Notes: a model not told the origin generated them from the sequence alone. A stretch of DNA of 64,000 nt from Microbacterium hominis NBRC 15708 (GCF_001592125.1 NZ_BCWI01000004.1:57064-121063); one strand, 5' to 3'. Positions 33,548 through 43,142 are shown, counted from the first letter of the stretch. Numbers and translations: made by a program.

Positions 33548-35658
33548 CCGCTGACGGCATCGAACACGTGCGGGCGGCCGTCGATCGCGATGGTCGCCCG
33601 CACGGCACGTCCGTCCGGATGCAGGCGTCCGACGACGTGCCGGCGCGCATCGGAGATGCTCTCGGCCATCCACCCCACGGCCGCATCGATCCCGTCGTCG
33701 GCGGCGGCGCCGCTGTCGTCGAGCAGGACCACGTCGACGCCGCGGGCGCGCGCGGCCGCGACGGCGCTGCGCAGCGGCTCACGCGCCAGCGCGCCGGCGC
33801 GCAGGTCGTCGCGCAGTCGGCCCTCTTGCGCCGCATAGGCGCGCCGCTCCTCGGGTGAGGGCGACCGCCCTTCGGCGATGCGGTTCAGCAGGGGCACGAC
33901 GGAGGCGGCGAGATCGTCGGCGTGCTCGCGCAGCTCCGCACGCGCCGACATCGACCAGCTCTGCCGTTCCGCGGCGGCGACGGCCTCATGGTGCAGGACG
34001 ACGATGCCCCGCTGCATGCGCGCGATGACGTGCAGCATCAGGACGGCGACGCCGACGACCAGTCCAGGGCGGGTGATCAGCTGGAGGATCTGGCCGGGGG
34101 CGACGCCGTGAGCGGCTCCCGCGGCGATCAGGACACCGACGACCAGGGCGGCGCCGACGAGCGCCGTGCCCCCGCGCCCTCGCAGAGCCAGCGGCACGAG
34201 CAGGAAGGACAGCGCCATCACCGGCCACAGGGTGCCGTAGGTCAGCGGGGCGACCGCGACGGTGCCGAGTGTGCCACCGACCACGAGCCCGACGACGCCG
34301 ATCGACCGGCCCCATGACGGCTCGGCGGGCAGGGAGCGGCGCAGCAGCTCGGCGGTGACCAGGATCGCCGCCAGTGCCGCCACCTGCAGCGCCCACGTGT
34401 GCGGCGCCACGACCGTCGCCGCCATCGCGCACAACGACTGCAGCACGACGTAGCCCACCCCGATGCGGGTCACGCCGCGCCGCAGCGCCGCGGAGTCGGT
34501 GACCGCCGCCATCTGGACGCCCGGCGCGGGCGGCGCGTACCGCAGCGTGACGCGCGTGCCGACGCCTCGTGTGGAGACGATCTCGGCGGCGCCGCCGGGA
34601 ACGCGTTCCATGCGCGCGACGATGCTCTGGCGGATGCCGAGGCGGTCGTCGTCGATCCGGGCCAGCTCGAAGCCGGGGCCGTCATCGACGATGTCGATGC
34701 GGACGTCGTCGTCGCGGGAACGGAGATGGACCTGCCGCCGCGCCAGCGGTGCATGCCGGGCCGCGTTCGTCAGCGCCTGACGCGTCGCCCCCAGCATCGC
34801 CGTGGTCGCACCGTCGTCGAGGAGGAGGGGACCTTCGATGTCGCAGGTCAGCTCCGCACCCTGCCGGCGGGTCTCCACGACCAGCTCGGCATCCAGCGGG
34901 AGAGGCTCGCGCGCGCCGTCGTCGACGAGCGACGTGACCATCCCCGCCGCCCGCCGCGCCTGGACGGCGAGTCGATCGAGCGGAACCGGCAGCTCGGAGG
35001 CGGCCAGCACGAGCGTCGCCAGCACCTCGTCGTGGACGAGGGCGGCTGCGTGCGTCCGCGCCGCCAGGCGACCCCGCTCGGCCGACTCGCGGGCCGCGGC
35101 GGCCCGGCGCTCCGCTGCGGCGGCGTCCAGGCCGGCGCCGACCGACAGCACATGGCCGCCGAGCACGCAGACCACGGCCGCGGTCAGCAGCGCGTGCGAG
35201 TCGTTGACGATTCCGTCCAGATCGAAGCCTCCGAACGTGAGACGGTACGTCGCCCCCGCGAGAGTCCCGATCGCCAGCGTGGCCCACCCCGCACGCGGGC
35301 CGAAGGCGACGAGCGCGCAGGCGGTGGCGGCGCTGGATGCCGTCAGCACCCACGGCATCCGCTCCACCTCCGACGTCGCCGCCGCCGGGGCGAACAGGAT
35401 GACTGCGGCCCAGAACAGGATCGTCGCGGCGCCGGCCGTGCGGCGCAGCATCCGGGTGCCCAGCAGGGGGGAGAGCGCCCCGCCGACGATGGTGATGGCC
35501 GTGGCGGCGACCACGATGATCAGATACCAGAGGGGAAGGACGGGGTGTTCGCGGGCCACGACGGTCAGGTTGAACGTGCCGACCGCCGCCACCATCGCGC
35601 CGCTGGTCGCCAGCAGCACCCGCCGAGCGGCGCGCTCGGCGGCATCCGCGTCACTCAC
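33514..35658 (-). CDS. Membrane sensor kinase with duplicated membrane-kinase architecture
   Basis: The 714-residue protein has a first membrane block (about 15-170), a cytosolic part with a His-containing helix ALVHDEVLATLVL and an ATPase domain (N-box RQALTNAARHA, DDGPGF), then a second membrane block (about 400-550) and a second cytosolic segment (about 555-714). The latter resembles a degenerate copy of the kinase part (SARAELREHADDLAASV, VVLLDDSG) without an N-box. It overlaps the response-regulator gene by 8 nt, forming a two-component system opposite the glycosyltransferase/GH18 pair. Confidence 0.8.
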   Translation of the reverse strand: MSDADAAERAARRVLLATSGAMVAAVGTFNLTVVAREHPVLPLWYLIIVVAATAITIVGGALSPLLGTRMLRRTAGAATILFWAAVILFAPAAATSEVERMPWVLTASSAATACALVAFGPRAGWATLAIGTLAGATYRLTFGGFDLDGIVNDSHALLTAAVVCVLGGHVLSVGAGLDAAAAERRAAAARESAERGRLAARTHAAALVHDEVLATLVLAASELPVPLDRLAVQARRAAGMVTSLVDDGAREPLPLDAELVVETRRQGAELTCDIEGPLLLDDGATTAMLGATRQALTNAARHAPLARRQVHLRSRDDDVRIDIVDDGPGFELARIDDDRLGIRQSIVARMERVPGGAAEIVSTRGVGTRVTLRYAPPAPGVQMAAVTDSAALRRGVTRIGVGYVVLQSLCAMAATVVAPHTWALQVAALAAILVTAELLRRSLPAEPSWGRSIGVVGLVVGGTLGTVAVAPLTYGTLWPVMALSFLLVPLALRGRGGTALVGAALVVGVLIAAGAAHGVAPGQILQLITRPGLVVGVAVLMLHVIARMQRGIVVLHHEAVAAAERQSWSMSARAELREHADDLAASVVPLLNRIAEGRSPSPEERRAYAAQEGRLRDDLRAGALAREPLRSAVAAARARGVDVVLLDDSGAAADDGIDAAVGWMAESISDARRHVVGRLHPDGRAVRATIAIDGRPHVFDAVSGHDPSRSFHGE

Positions 35659-36298
35659 GCCGCGGTACCGGCACGTAGCCGTCTTCGAGGCCCCGCTGAT
35701 ACAGCTCGACCTTCGTCGCCGCCGGGCGGCCCAGCTGATGGTAGACGGAGCGGATGCGGCGAAGGTGATCGTTGACGGTGTTCTCGGAGATGAACAGCCG
35801 TGTCGCGACGTCCCGCGCGCCCAGCCCCGACGCGTACAGCGCCAGGACCTCGCGCTCGCGCGCGGTGAGCGGGGCGCCCTCGAGCAGAGGATCGGTGTCC
35901 AGCGCCGAGGCCCATTCCGCCGTCGAGACGTGCTCGCCGCGCGACGCCGACACGATCGCGGTGAGCAGCCCTGCCGACGGCGCGGACTTCCTCACGACGC
36001 CGCGGATGTCGGCGCGTGAGGCGGCGCGCACGAGGTACGGATCCTCGCCGGAGGTCAGCACGAGAACCTGGGCGCCCCAGCGGCGCAGCGCCGCGACGTT
36101 GCCCGCCGGATGCGATCCGTCGCGCAGGCTCAGATCGAGCAGCACCAGTTCGGCACGTCGCGGGTGGCGCACCAGCTCGTCGACGGTGCGGGCGTGACCG
36201 ACGAAGCTGACCTCGGGCGTCGCGGCGAGGAGGTTCTGCACCGCCATCGCGACGAGCTCGTGGTCGTCGACGACGGCGACGGATGCCGCATCCACCAT
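35651..36298 (-). CDS. LuxR/NarL-family response regulator
   Basis: A 215-residue regulator with an N-terminal receiver: acidic pair VVDDHELV, phosphorylated Asp in LVLLDLSLRDG, and a Lys in GVVRKSAPS. The C-terminal LuxR domain has LTAREREVLALYASGL and SENTVNDHLRRIRS. ATG 36298 (MVDAASVAV) is chosen because the receiver starts right after; a longer in-frame start at 36349 adds 17 unlikely residues. It is the first gene of the pair with the sensor kinase. The tail GYVPVPRRE overlaps the kinase start. Confidence 0.85.
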   Translation of the reverse strand: MVDAASVAVVDDHELVAMAVQNLLAATPEVSFVGHARTVDELVRHPRRAELVLLDLSLRDGSHPAGNVAALRRWGAQVLVLTSGEDPYLVRAASRADIRGVVRKSAPSAGLLTAIVSASRGEHVSTAEWASALDTDPLLEGAPLTAREREVLALYASGLGARDVATRLFISENTVNDHLRRIRSVYHQLGRPAATKVELYQRGLEDGYVPVPRRE

Positions 36299-36446
36299 CC
36301 GCAGGACACCTCTCTTCGAGCCGGCCCCCCGGCGGTGGACGTGCCGCACCTCGCGCCGCTCCAGGATAGGGGCAGGATTCGCCGTGCGCGCCGTCGACTC
36401 CGCATTATTACCGGCGCGCCCGCCCGGCTGTCGTCGGCCCGCATCG

Positions 36447-37676
36447 TCACGCCAGCAGCGTCTCCCCGATGTACCCGCCCGGCCGGCACCCGGGTGGGAC
36501 GGCGAACACCGCCGAGCCGATCGGCGTCGTCCACTCGTTGAGCAGGTCGAGCTCGTCCAGCCGCCGCTGGATGGGAACGAACTGGGCGTCCACGTCGGCC
36601 TGGAACGACACGAAGATCAGCCCCGAGTCGGACACCTGTCCGCCGTCCGGACGCTCGTCGTAGTTGTAGCCGCGACGGAAGATCCGCTGTCTCGTATCAT
36701 CGGGCCGCGAGCGGCGCAGGTGCGAGAACTCCGGGATCACAGGGAAGCCGACCGGGGTCTTCGCATCGAAGTCGGGCTCGTCGTGCTCGGCCGCACCGGT
36801 GAGCGGAGCGCCGTTGGACAGCGTGCGCCCGACGGAGTCCTCGCGTCCCGGGCGGTCGAGCCTGTCCCATTTGTCGAGGTCCATGTGGATGCGGCGGACG
36901 ACCATGCCCGTCCCGCCGGTCATCCACCCCGCATCCGACCAGACGACCTCGTCGAAGTGGCCGGTTCCGGGCTGAGGGTTCGCGGTGCCGTCGACCTGGC
37001 CGAAGAGGTTGCGCATGGTCGTGCCCGGCGCGACCGTGCCGTAGGCGCGGCGGAATCCCTGCTGCGTCCAGCGCACCTCGGCGAAGCTGCGGGCGTCCTT
37101 CAGCAGCATCCGCGTCGCATGGGCGACCGTCAGCGGGTCGTCGCCGGCGATCTGCAGCAGCAGGTCGCCGTGGCTGAACTCGTCGCGGAGGCGATCGATG
37201 CCGAACGCGGGCAGCGGTCGCAGCCAGCTCGGCGCGGCTCCCTGCGCCCGGGAGACGAGCCCGGGTCCGAACGCGAACGTCACGGTGAGGCGGGCGGGCG
37301 CCGCGGCCAGCTCCGGTTCGGAGTCGGCGAGGGCCGGCCGCCCCTGCGTCAGCCGCTCGGCGTCATCGCTCAGCACGCGCAGGAGGCGGCGCAGGTCGTC
37401 GCGGTCGACGTCGGCGTGCAGGTCGAGCGCGACGAACGTCCCGTGCGCCTGCGCGTCGGTGTCGACGCCCGCCTGGTGGACGCCGTGGAACGGCACGATC
37501 TCGGTGCCGTTGAGCGGGACGGATGCCGCGGCCGGCGCGGCCGCGTCGGGAGAGGGGGTGAGGGCGAGGTCGATGCCGATGGCGGCGGCGGCGCCGACGC
37601 CGGCGACAGCTCCTCCGAGGAGGAACTGCCGCCGGGTCGACGCCGATCGACCCGCGCCCGTGTCGGGCGCGGCCAT
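36447..37676 (-). CDS. efeB: Tat-exported DyP peroxidase (EfeB/deferrochelatase type)
   Basis: The 409-residue protein has a twin-arginine leader (STRRQFLLGGAVAG, residues 13-26). The DyP signature reads FGQVDGTANP, the proximal heme His is in RRIHMDLDKW, and the distal region has RQRIFRRGYNYDE. EfeB-type enzymes oxidise heme or dyes with peroxide outside the membrane, and some take part in iron acquisition. Unlike the island DyP, this copy is intact. It is coupled to the copper chaperone gene (overlap at 37676), in place of the EfeU/EfeO partners usually found. Confidence 0.85.
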   Translation of the reverse strand: MAAPDTGAGRSASTRRQFLLGGAVAGVGAAAAIGIDLALTPSPDAAAPAAASVPLNGTEIVPFHGVHQAGVDTDAQAHGTFVALDLHADVDRDDLRRLLRVLSDDAERLTQGRPALADSEPELAAAPARLTVTFAFGPGLVSRAQGAAPSWLRPLPAFGIDRLRDEFSHGDLLLQIAGDDPLTVAHATRMLLKDARSFAEVRWTQQGFRRAYGTVAPGTTMRNLFGQVDGTANPQPGTGHFDEVVWSDAGWMTGGTGMVVRRIHMDLDKWDRLDRPGREDSVGRTLSNGAPLTGAAEHDEPDFDAKTPVGFPVIPEFSHLRRSRPDDTRQRIFRRGYNYDERPDGGQVSDSGLIFVSFQADVDAQFVPIQRRLDELDLLNEWTTPIGSAVFAVPPGCRPGGYIGETLLA

Positions 37677-38260
37677 CAGTTGCTCGGCGTGGGGCTCGGG
37701 CTCATGTCCATCTCGCCGCCCTGGTAGGTCTCGTTGGCACCGGAGTAGTCCTTGACCGGGGCCGAGAACGCCGCCGTGGAACCGTCGGAGAACGTCAGCG
37801 TGAAGCGGGTCTCCTCACCCGCCTTCAGCGGCGCGGTCAGGTCCATCAGCATGATGTGGTTGCCGCCCGGCTGCAGCACGAGCTCACCGCCGGCCGGAAT
37901 CACGAAACCGCCGTCCTTCTCCTTCATGACCATCGCGCCCGAGGCGTCGGAGACGGTCTCGTGCAGCTGCAGCATGGAGGAGGCCGGGGAGGTCGCCGAC
38001 ACGAGGGTGATCGGCGCGGACGAGTCGTTGCGGAGGGTGCCGAAGGCGGCGGACATGCCGGAGTCGGCAGCCTTGACCCAGGCGTCGGAGATCGTCACGG
38101 CGGCGCCGGCGTCGGCGGTCGTCGCGGAGGCGGACGGCGTCGATCCGGCGGAGGAGCTCGTGCTGGCGCAGCCCGCGAAGGCCAGGAGGCCGACGCTCAG
38201 GAGAGCGCCGGCGCGGGCGGCGACGCTCAGGCGGGTGCGGGTGGTGGTGTGGATGCTCAC
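37676..38260 (-). CDS. PCu(A)C copper chaperone, lipoprotein
   Basis: A 194-residue exported protein with lipobox LAFAGC (Cys about 31). The DUF461/PCu(A)C core has the copper motif: LHETV...VMKEK and, about 20 residues later, HIMLMDL, giving the H(M)X10MX21HXM-type set. It binds Cu(I) outside the membrane and by family delivers it to cytochrome oxidase. Its start overlaps the CopC stop by 4 nt and its end the EfeB start, so the three proteins are co-translated. Confidence 0.85.
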   Translation of the reverse strand: MSIHTTTRTRLSVAARAGALLSVGLLAFAGCASTSSSAGSTPSASATTADAGAAVTISDAWVKAADSGMSAAFGTLRNDSSAPITLVSATSPASSMLQLHETVSDASGAMVMKEKDGGFVIPAGGELVLQPGGNHIMLMDLTAPLKAGEETRFTLTFSDGSTAAFSAPVKDYSGANETYQGGEMDMSPSPTPSN

Positions 38261-38865
38261 GAGGAGGTGCCTTTCTTTCGGCGGAGGAAGTGGAAAGCGG
38301 CGTAGGCGGCGACGGCCATGATCGCCCCGCCCGCGCCGACCAGCAGGATCCGGATGATCCCCTGGTCCTCTCGTGCGCCCTGATCCTGTGTGGTGGTGTC
38401 CTGTGCGTCCGCGGCCGTTCCGGCATCCGTCGATGTCGACGGGGCCGTGGCCGCCGGCGTCCGCGTCAACGGCTCGGCGCCGCCGACCGTGAACGGGATG
38501 ATCCCGCTGATCGGATGCCCGTCCTGCGAGACGACACGCCAGCGGATCTCGTAACCGCCGGTCGGCAGCTGCGGGTCGAGGCTCACCGTCACCGTGCCGT
38601 CGCGCACGACGGGGGCGTCGGCGACCCAGTCGCGGTCCGCTCCGTCTGCGACGATCACGGCGGCGCCGATCGTCAGCACCTCGGCTGAGAAGGTGAGTGT
38701 CACCTCCGCCGGGGCGTCGGTGAGTGCCTCGCCGGATGCCGGGGTGCTGCCGAGCAGCTCATCGTGGGCCGCCGCGGGCAGGGCGGTGACGAGCACCGAC
38801 GTGCCGGCGAGGGCCACGGCGAGCAGCAGCGTGCGAAGACGGGTGCGGAGACGGGAAGACGACAT
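38257..38865 (-). CDS. copC: CopC-domain copper-binding protein, membrane-anchored
   Basis: The 202-residue protein has a signal peptide (about 1-32) ending at AAAHDELLGSTP, so the mature N-terminal His (the CopC Cu(II) ligand) is present. The CopC beta-barrel runs to about residue 125 and contains VVSQDGHPISGIIPF, with the second conserved His. A Ser/Thr/Ala linker and one C-terminal helix (ILLVGAGGAIMAVAAYAAF) end in RRKK, so it is anchored in the membrane. ATG 38865 is preferred because it starts the signal peptide; an upstream start at 38934 is possible. Confidence 0.85.
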   Translation of the reverse strand: MSSSRLRTRLRTLLLAVALAGTSVLVTALPAAAHDELLGSTPASGEALTDAPAEVTLTFSAEVLTIGAAVIVADGADRDWVADAPVVRDGTVTVSLDPQLPTGGYEIRWRVVSQDGHPISGIIPFTVGGAEPLTRTPAATAPSTSTDAGTAADAQDTTTQDQGAREDQGIIRILLVGAGGAIMAVAAYAAFHFLRRKKGTSS

Positions 38866-38957
38866 GGACGACCACCGATCGATCGCGCGCTCACGACGCA
38901 GGTGCGAGCGCACAGCGGATCCGCGCCCGGACATCGCGTCGCGGGCGGGGACAGGGA

Positions 38958-39587
38958 TCAGAGCGCGGGGGCGAGCGGGGGTCCGCGGCGGCGACCGTCG
39001 ACGACGTGCGCGGCGGGGCGCACCCTCCAGGCGACCGCGTCGGCCGCACGGGCGGCGGGAACGGGACGGGCGATGACGGTACGGGCCCGCGCGACCGCGC
39101 GGCGGGCCCAGGCGCGGATGTCACGGGCCAGCTGCAGCAGGGCGCGGACGGTGCGCTCGCCGCGGTACAGCGCAGCGGTCGTGACGAGCGCGGCCACCGC
39201 GTGCAGCGCCCACATCAGCGGGTCGGCGCACAGCGCCGACACGAGTGCGCTCGCAGACGTGGTGGTGACGGCATCCGCGGACATCGCCATCGCACCGTGA
39301 TCGTGGTGCGAGATCGCCGAGGCGGCGCCCGAGACGGGGGCGCCCATCACGAACAGGGTGTGGAACAGCAGCTGGCTCGCCACGACGCTCAGCCCGAGTC
39401 GCACCGCGGAGAGCGTCCGGCCGGCGAGGAGCGTCGACACCATGAGCGCCAGCATCCACGGGGCGACGATCCCGAACGGTCCGGGAACCGACCCGCCGGC
39501 GACGACGTGCGACACGAGCGCCGTGAACGTCGCGACGGAGGCGACGACGGCACCCCGCGCGACGCGCGGAGTCCGGGAGCGTCGCAT
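38958..39587 (-). CDS. Putative membrane protein of the copper cluster
   Basis: I do not recognise a named family. The 209-residue protein has four or five hydrophobic segments in residues 10-140, a loop ISHHDHGAMAMSADA (about 92-106) rich in His and Met, and a basic Arg/Ala C-terminus (about 145-205). The His/Met loop and its position upstream of copC and PCu(A)C suggest copper binding or transport support, but this is inference. It is separated from CopC by 92 bp. Confidence 0.7.
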   Translation of the reverse strand: MRRSRTPRVARGAVVASVATFTALVSHVVAGGSVPGPFGIVAPWMLALMVSTLLAGRTLSAVRLGLSVVASQLLFHTLFVMGAPVSGAASAISHHDHGAMAMSADAVTTTSASALVSALCADPLMWALHAVAALVTTAALYRGERTVRALLQLARDIRAWARRAVARARTVIARPVPAARAADAVAWRVRPAAHVVDGRRRGPPLAPAL

Positions 39588-39617
39588 GCACCCAGTCTGC
39601 CAGGTCGTGCCGCGACC

Positions 39618-41189
39618 TCAGCGGCGCCGCTTGGCCGCTTCGGTCGCCTGCCGCTCGGCGATGACCGGATGGGTGCCGGTGTAGCCCTCGCGCGCGGCGA
39701 CGGCCGCCTGGATCTTGCCGCGGGCGGCGAACCAGCCGATGATCAGCGCCGGGATGAGCACGATCAGCGAGGCGAGCACCCACCGTCCCGTCTCCGAGAA
39801 GCCCATCGTCACGAGCACGAAGAAGAGGAACGCCAGCGTCAGGTACGACGTGTACGGCGCCCCGAACAGGCGGAACGACGGCCGCTGGAGCCTGCCCTCC
39901 TTCGCCCACTTCACGAGCTTGAGCTGGCAGAGGATGATCGTCGCCCACCCGCCGATGATGCCGAGGGCCGACACCTCCAGCACGATCTCGAACGCCTGCG
40001 ACGGCCAGAGCGCGTTGATGCCGACGCCCGCGAGCGTGATGACGGCCGTCAGCAGGATGCCGCCGTACGGCACGCCGTTGCGGCTCATCGCCGCGGTGAA
40101 CGCCGGCGCCGACCCGTTGACCGACATCGAGCGCAGGATGCGGCCCGTCGAGTACAGGCCCGCGTTGAGGCTCGACAGCGCCGCCGTGAGGACGACGAAG
40201 TTCATGACCGAGCCGGCGATCGCGCCGGTCTGCGGCGAGCCGATGTGCGAGAAGAAGGTGACGAACGGCGACTGCCCGGCCTCGTAAGTGCCGAACGGCA
40301 GCAGCAGCGACAGCAGCAGGATTGATCCGACGTAGAAGACGGCGATGCGGATGACGACCGTGTTGATCGCCTTCGGCATGACCTTCTCGGGGTTCTCCGT
40401 CTCGCCGGCGGCCGTGCCGACGAGTTCGATGGCCGCGTAGGCGAAGACCACGCCCGAGATGGCCAGCAGGGGGGCGACGACACCCATCGGGAAGAGACCG
40501 CCGTTGTCCGAGATGACGCTGAAGCCGGTGGGCCCGACATCCGTCGCGCCGCCGAAGATCAGGAAGCAGGTGCCGACGATGAGGAAGATCACGAGGGCCG
40601 CGACCTTGATGAGGGCGAACCAGAACTCCATCTCGCCGAAGAGCTTGACGCTCACCAGGTTCAGCGACAGCACGACGACCAGGGCCACGAGGGCGATCAG
40701 CCACTGCGGGATCTGCTGCAGCGGCTCCCAGTACTGCGCCCAGAACTTGACGTAGAGGGCGGCCGCGGTCACGTCGACGATCGAGGTCATCGCCCAGTTG
40801 AGGAAGTACATCCACCCGGCGCCGAACGCGAGCTTCTCGCCGTAGAACTCGCGGGCGTAGGACACGAACGACCCCGACGACGGGCGGTGCAGCACGAGCT
40901 CCCCGAGCGCGCGCAGGATGAGGAACGCGAAGAAGCCGCAGACCGCGTAGACCAGGATCAGCGACGGTCCGCTCGAGGCGAGACGGCCGCCGGCGCCCAT
41001 GAACAGACCGGTGCCGATGGCGCCGCCGATCGCGATCATCTGGATCTGTCGCGGGCGCAGGGTCTTGTGGTAGCCCGCATCCTCGCTGGAGAAGTCCTGC
41101 ACCGCTTCGGTGCGATCGCCCGTCAGCTCGCGCGCGTTCTCGCGGGCGTCCTCCGGGTCCAGCCCGGACGTCGGCTCGTTGTGCGTCAT
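39618..41189 (-). CDS. APC-family amino acid permease (AnsP-like)
   Basis: The 523-residue protein has 12 hydrophobic helices after a 60-residue cytosolic N-terminus. The APC substrate-site motif is [18 protein letters not shown] in helix 1, then [37 protein letters not shown] resembles L-asparagine and related permeases. It is a proton-coupled importer in the cytoplasmic membrane; the exact amino acid is not determined. ATG 41189 (MTHNEPTSG) is taken since the upstream frame has no family features. Confidence 0.85.
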   Translation of the reverse strand: MTHNEPTSGLDPEDARENARELTGDRTEAVQDFSSEDAGYHKTLRPRQIQMIAIGGAIGTGLFMGAGGRLASSGPSLILVYAVCGFFAFLILRALGELVLHRPSSGSFVSYAREFYGEKLAFGAGWMYFLNWAMTSIVDVTAAALYVKFWAQYWEPLQQIPQWLIALVALVVVLSLNLVSVKLFGEMEFWFALIKVAALVIFLIVGTCFLIFGGATDVGPTGFSVISDNGGLFPMGVVAPLLAISGVVFAYAAIELVGTAAGETENPEKVMPKAINTVVIRIAVFYVGSILLLSLLLPFGTYEAGQSPFVTFFSHIGSPQTGAIAGSVMNFVVLTAALSSLNAGLYSTGRILRSMSVNGSAPAFTAAMSRNGVPYGGILLTAVITLAGVGINALWPSQAFEIVLEVSALGIIGGWATIILCQLKLVKWAKEGRLQRPSFRLFGAPYTSYLTLAFLFFVLVTMGFSETGRWVLASLIVLIPALIIGWFAARGKIQAAVAAREGYTGTHPVIAERQATEAAKRRR

Positions 41190-41279
41190 CCCGCAATCAT
41201 GGATGCCGTGCGTTTCGGTGCCGTGACGCGTGGCCACGCGTGTCGTGAAAAACCAGCCGATGGTCGGGGGTGGGTGGGG

Positions 41280-41359
41280 CGTTTCGCCTCGCGGCTGCGC
41301 CGCTCGCTCAACGACCGGGGGGCGGGCCGGGCGTTGAGCGAGCGCAGCGAGTCGAAACG
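41280..41359. repeat. REP-like inverted repeat, copy 1
   Basis: CGTTTCGCCTCGC...GCTCGCTCAACGACCGG is followed by the inverse GCGTTGAGCGAGCGCAGCGA and GTCGAAACG, making a long imperfect hairpin. Related sequences are at 49058-49180 and 63156-63186. It lies between the permease 5' end and the LysR 3' end. Confidence 0.8.
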
Positions 41360-41372
41360 ACGTACGCCCGGG

Positions 41373-42302
41373 TCAGCCGGCCGTCGGCGGAGGCGCCTGC
41401 AGGCCGGCGAGGATCTGGCGGGCGAGCGCCATGAACGCGGCCGTCGCGGGCGAGATGGAGCCGGCGCGGCGGGTCACGAACGCGTAGTGCTCCTCGACGG
41501 CGGGTGACAGCGGCGTCATGTAGAGCCCACGCTCGGCGATCACCGAGCGGCCGACGTGGTACGACACGAGCGAGTCGCCGACGCCCTGCGCCGCGAGCTC
41601 CAGCGCGTGCGTCTGGAACTCGACCTCGATGATCGGGTCGAGCCGTACGCCCGCGGCCTGCGCGCGCTCCAGAAGCGACACGCGCAGCGGATCGTCGAGC
41701 GACCACCGCGCCTCGGACAGGATCAGCGGCCGGGTCGAGAGCGTCCGGATGTCGATCGGGGCACGGGTGTGCTCGGGGTTGCGCGAGACGTAGACGACGT
41801 GGTCCACGAAGATGCCGGGGATCAGACGCAGCTGTCGGTCGTCGATCGGCAGCTGGACGATCCCGGCCTCCAGGTCGCCGTTGCGCACCGACTCGGCGAC
41901 CTCGGACGAGTTCAAGCCGGTGACCTTGACCTTCACGGCCGGATGCCGCGAATGGAACTCGCGGATCAGGTCGGTCAGGAGGTACAGGTGGGCGCTGTTG
42001 AAGGTGCCGAACAGCACCGTGCCCTCCTCGAGCGAGCCCACTCGGCGCCCGAAGTCGGCGATCTCGTCGACGTCGGCGAGCGTCTTCTCGGCGAGGGGGA
42101 CCAACTGCTTGCCCACGTCGGTGAGCAGGAGCCGCCGCGTCGTGCGGGTGAACAGCCGCAGCCCCAGGTTGGCCTCGAGGACCGAGATCTGCTCCGACAG
42201 GCTCGGCTGCGCGATGTGGTGTTCGGCGGCCGCCGCGGAGAACGTGCCGAGCCGCGCCGCGGTGAGGAAATACTGCAGCTGTCGTACGGTCGGGGTGGCC
42301 AT
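41373..42302 (-). CDS. LysR-family regulator
   Basis: A 309-residue protein with an N-terminal helix-turn-helix (about 5-63; RQLQYFLTAARLGTFSAAA, SLSEQISVLEANLG) and a co-inducer domain from about 90. ATG 42302 gives the usual distance to the helix-turn-helix; longer frames do not fit. It is divergent from the SDR/ABC/monooxygenase operon across a 120-bp region with direct repeats, the classic LysR arrangement, and should activate that operon in response to its substrate. Confidence 0.85.
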   Translation of the reverse strand: MATPTVRQLQYFLTAARLGTFSAAAAEHHIAQPSLSEQISVLEANLGLRLFTRTTRRLLLTDVGKQLVPLAEKTLADVDEIADFGRRVGSLEEGTVLFGTFNSAHLYLLTDLIREFHSRHPAVKVKVTGLNSSEVAESVRNGDLEAGIVQLPIDDRQLRLIPGIFVDHVVYVSRNPEHTRAPIDIRTLSTRPLILSEARWSLDDPLRVSLLERAQAAGVRLDPIIEVEFQTHALELAAQGVGDSLVSYHVGRSVIAERGLYMTPLSPAVEEHYAFVTRRAGSISPATAAFMALARQILAGLQAPPPTAG

Positions 42303-42318
42303 GGGCGCTCGCTTTGTA

Positions 42319-42386
42319 GAGGTTTGTCCTATGGCGACTATAACGGTTTGAGGATTGTCCTTGGTGGGCGGCCAGTGGTCCACTGG
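42319..42386. promoter_or_regulatory. Divergent LysR/SDR regulatory region: direct repeats and palindrome
   Basis: GAGGTTTGTCCT (42319-42330) and GAGGATTGTCCT (42350-42361) match at 11 of 12 positions and start 31 bp apart, about three helical turns. A separate dyad CCAGTGG-T-CCACTGG lies at 42372-42386, 37 bp upstream of the SDR start. These are candidate sites for the LysR protein and perhaps another regulator. Confidence 0.6.
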
Positions 42387-42422
42387 GTTTTACACGGCCC
42401 GACTATCCGAGGAGATCCCCGC

Positions 42423-43142
42423 ATGCAGACCCCCACACCCCCGGTTGCACTCATCACCGGGGCCGCCAGCGGAATGGGACAGAGCACCGTCGAGCTCTTC
42501 CGCGAGCGCGGGTACACGGTGGTCGCGCTGGATGTCGCCTGGCCGGCGGAATCCGCCGCCGTCGACGGCGACGTGCTGCGGATCGTCGCCGACGTCCGGT
42601 CGCGGGAGGCCGTGGCCGCCGCCGTCGACGCCGTACTCGCCCCCGGCCGCGGTATCGACGTGGTCGCCAACATCGCCGGCGTCTACCCGCCGACGACGCT
42701 CGCGAGCTACGACGAGGCCACCTACCGGCGCATCTTCGACATCAACGTCCTGGGTGTGCTGAACGTGATCGCCGCCGCACGCCCCCGCCTGTCGCGCGGC
42801 GCGTCCGTCGTGAACTTCGCGTCGGTCGACGCGTTCACGGTGTCACCCGGTCAGCTCCTGTACGGCGCCTCGAAGGCGGCGGTCGTCATGCTGACCAAGG
42901 CGCTCGCCCTCGAGCTCGCCCCCGACGGCATCCGCGTCAACGGCATCGCACCCGGCTGGGTCGCGACGCCCGGCAACGCGGCGACCGGCCGGATGGAGGC
43001 GGCCGCCGCGTCGATCCCCCTCGGCCGCGTCGCGACGCCCGAGGAGATCGCGGCGTGGGTGTGGCTCGTCTCCCAGCCCGAGTACGGCGCGTTCCTCGAC
43101 GGCGAGACCATCGTCCTGTCGGGTGCGGACGTGATGCGATGA
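42423..43142 (+). CDS. SDR-family oxidoreductase (1)
   Basis: The 239-residue short-chain dehydrogenase has the NAD(P) motif TGAASGMGQS near residue 14, NIAGVYPP (NAG-type motif) and the active site with Ser in NFASVDAF and YGASKAAV (YxxxK). No signal peptide. The ATG follows GAGGAGATCCCCGC. By family it oxidises or reduces an alcohol/ketone. It is the first gene of the operon controlled by LysR and overlaps the second SDR by 4 nt. Confidence 0.85.
   Translation: MQTPTPPVALITGAASGMGQSTVELFRERGYTVVALDVAWPAESAAVDGDVLRIVADVRSREAVAAAVDAVLAPGRGIDVVANIAGVYPPTTLASYDEATYRRIFDINVLGVLNVIAAARPRLSRGASVVNFASVDAFTVSPGQLLYGASKAAVVMLTKALALELAPDGIRVNGIAPGWVATPGNAATGRMEAAAASIPLGRVATPEEIAAWVWLVSQPEYGAFLDGETIVLSGADVMR

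Noticed and set aside
36447..37676. Encapsulin cargo system for the DyP peroxidases
   Set aside because: No encapsulin shell gene is in the window and neither DyP ends in a typical targeting tail.
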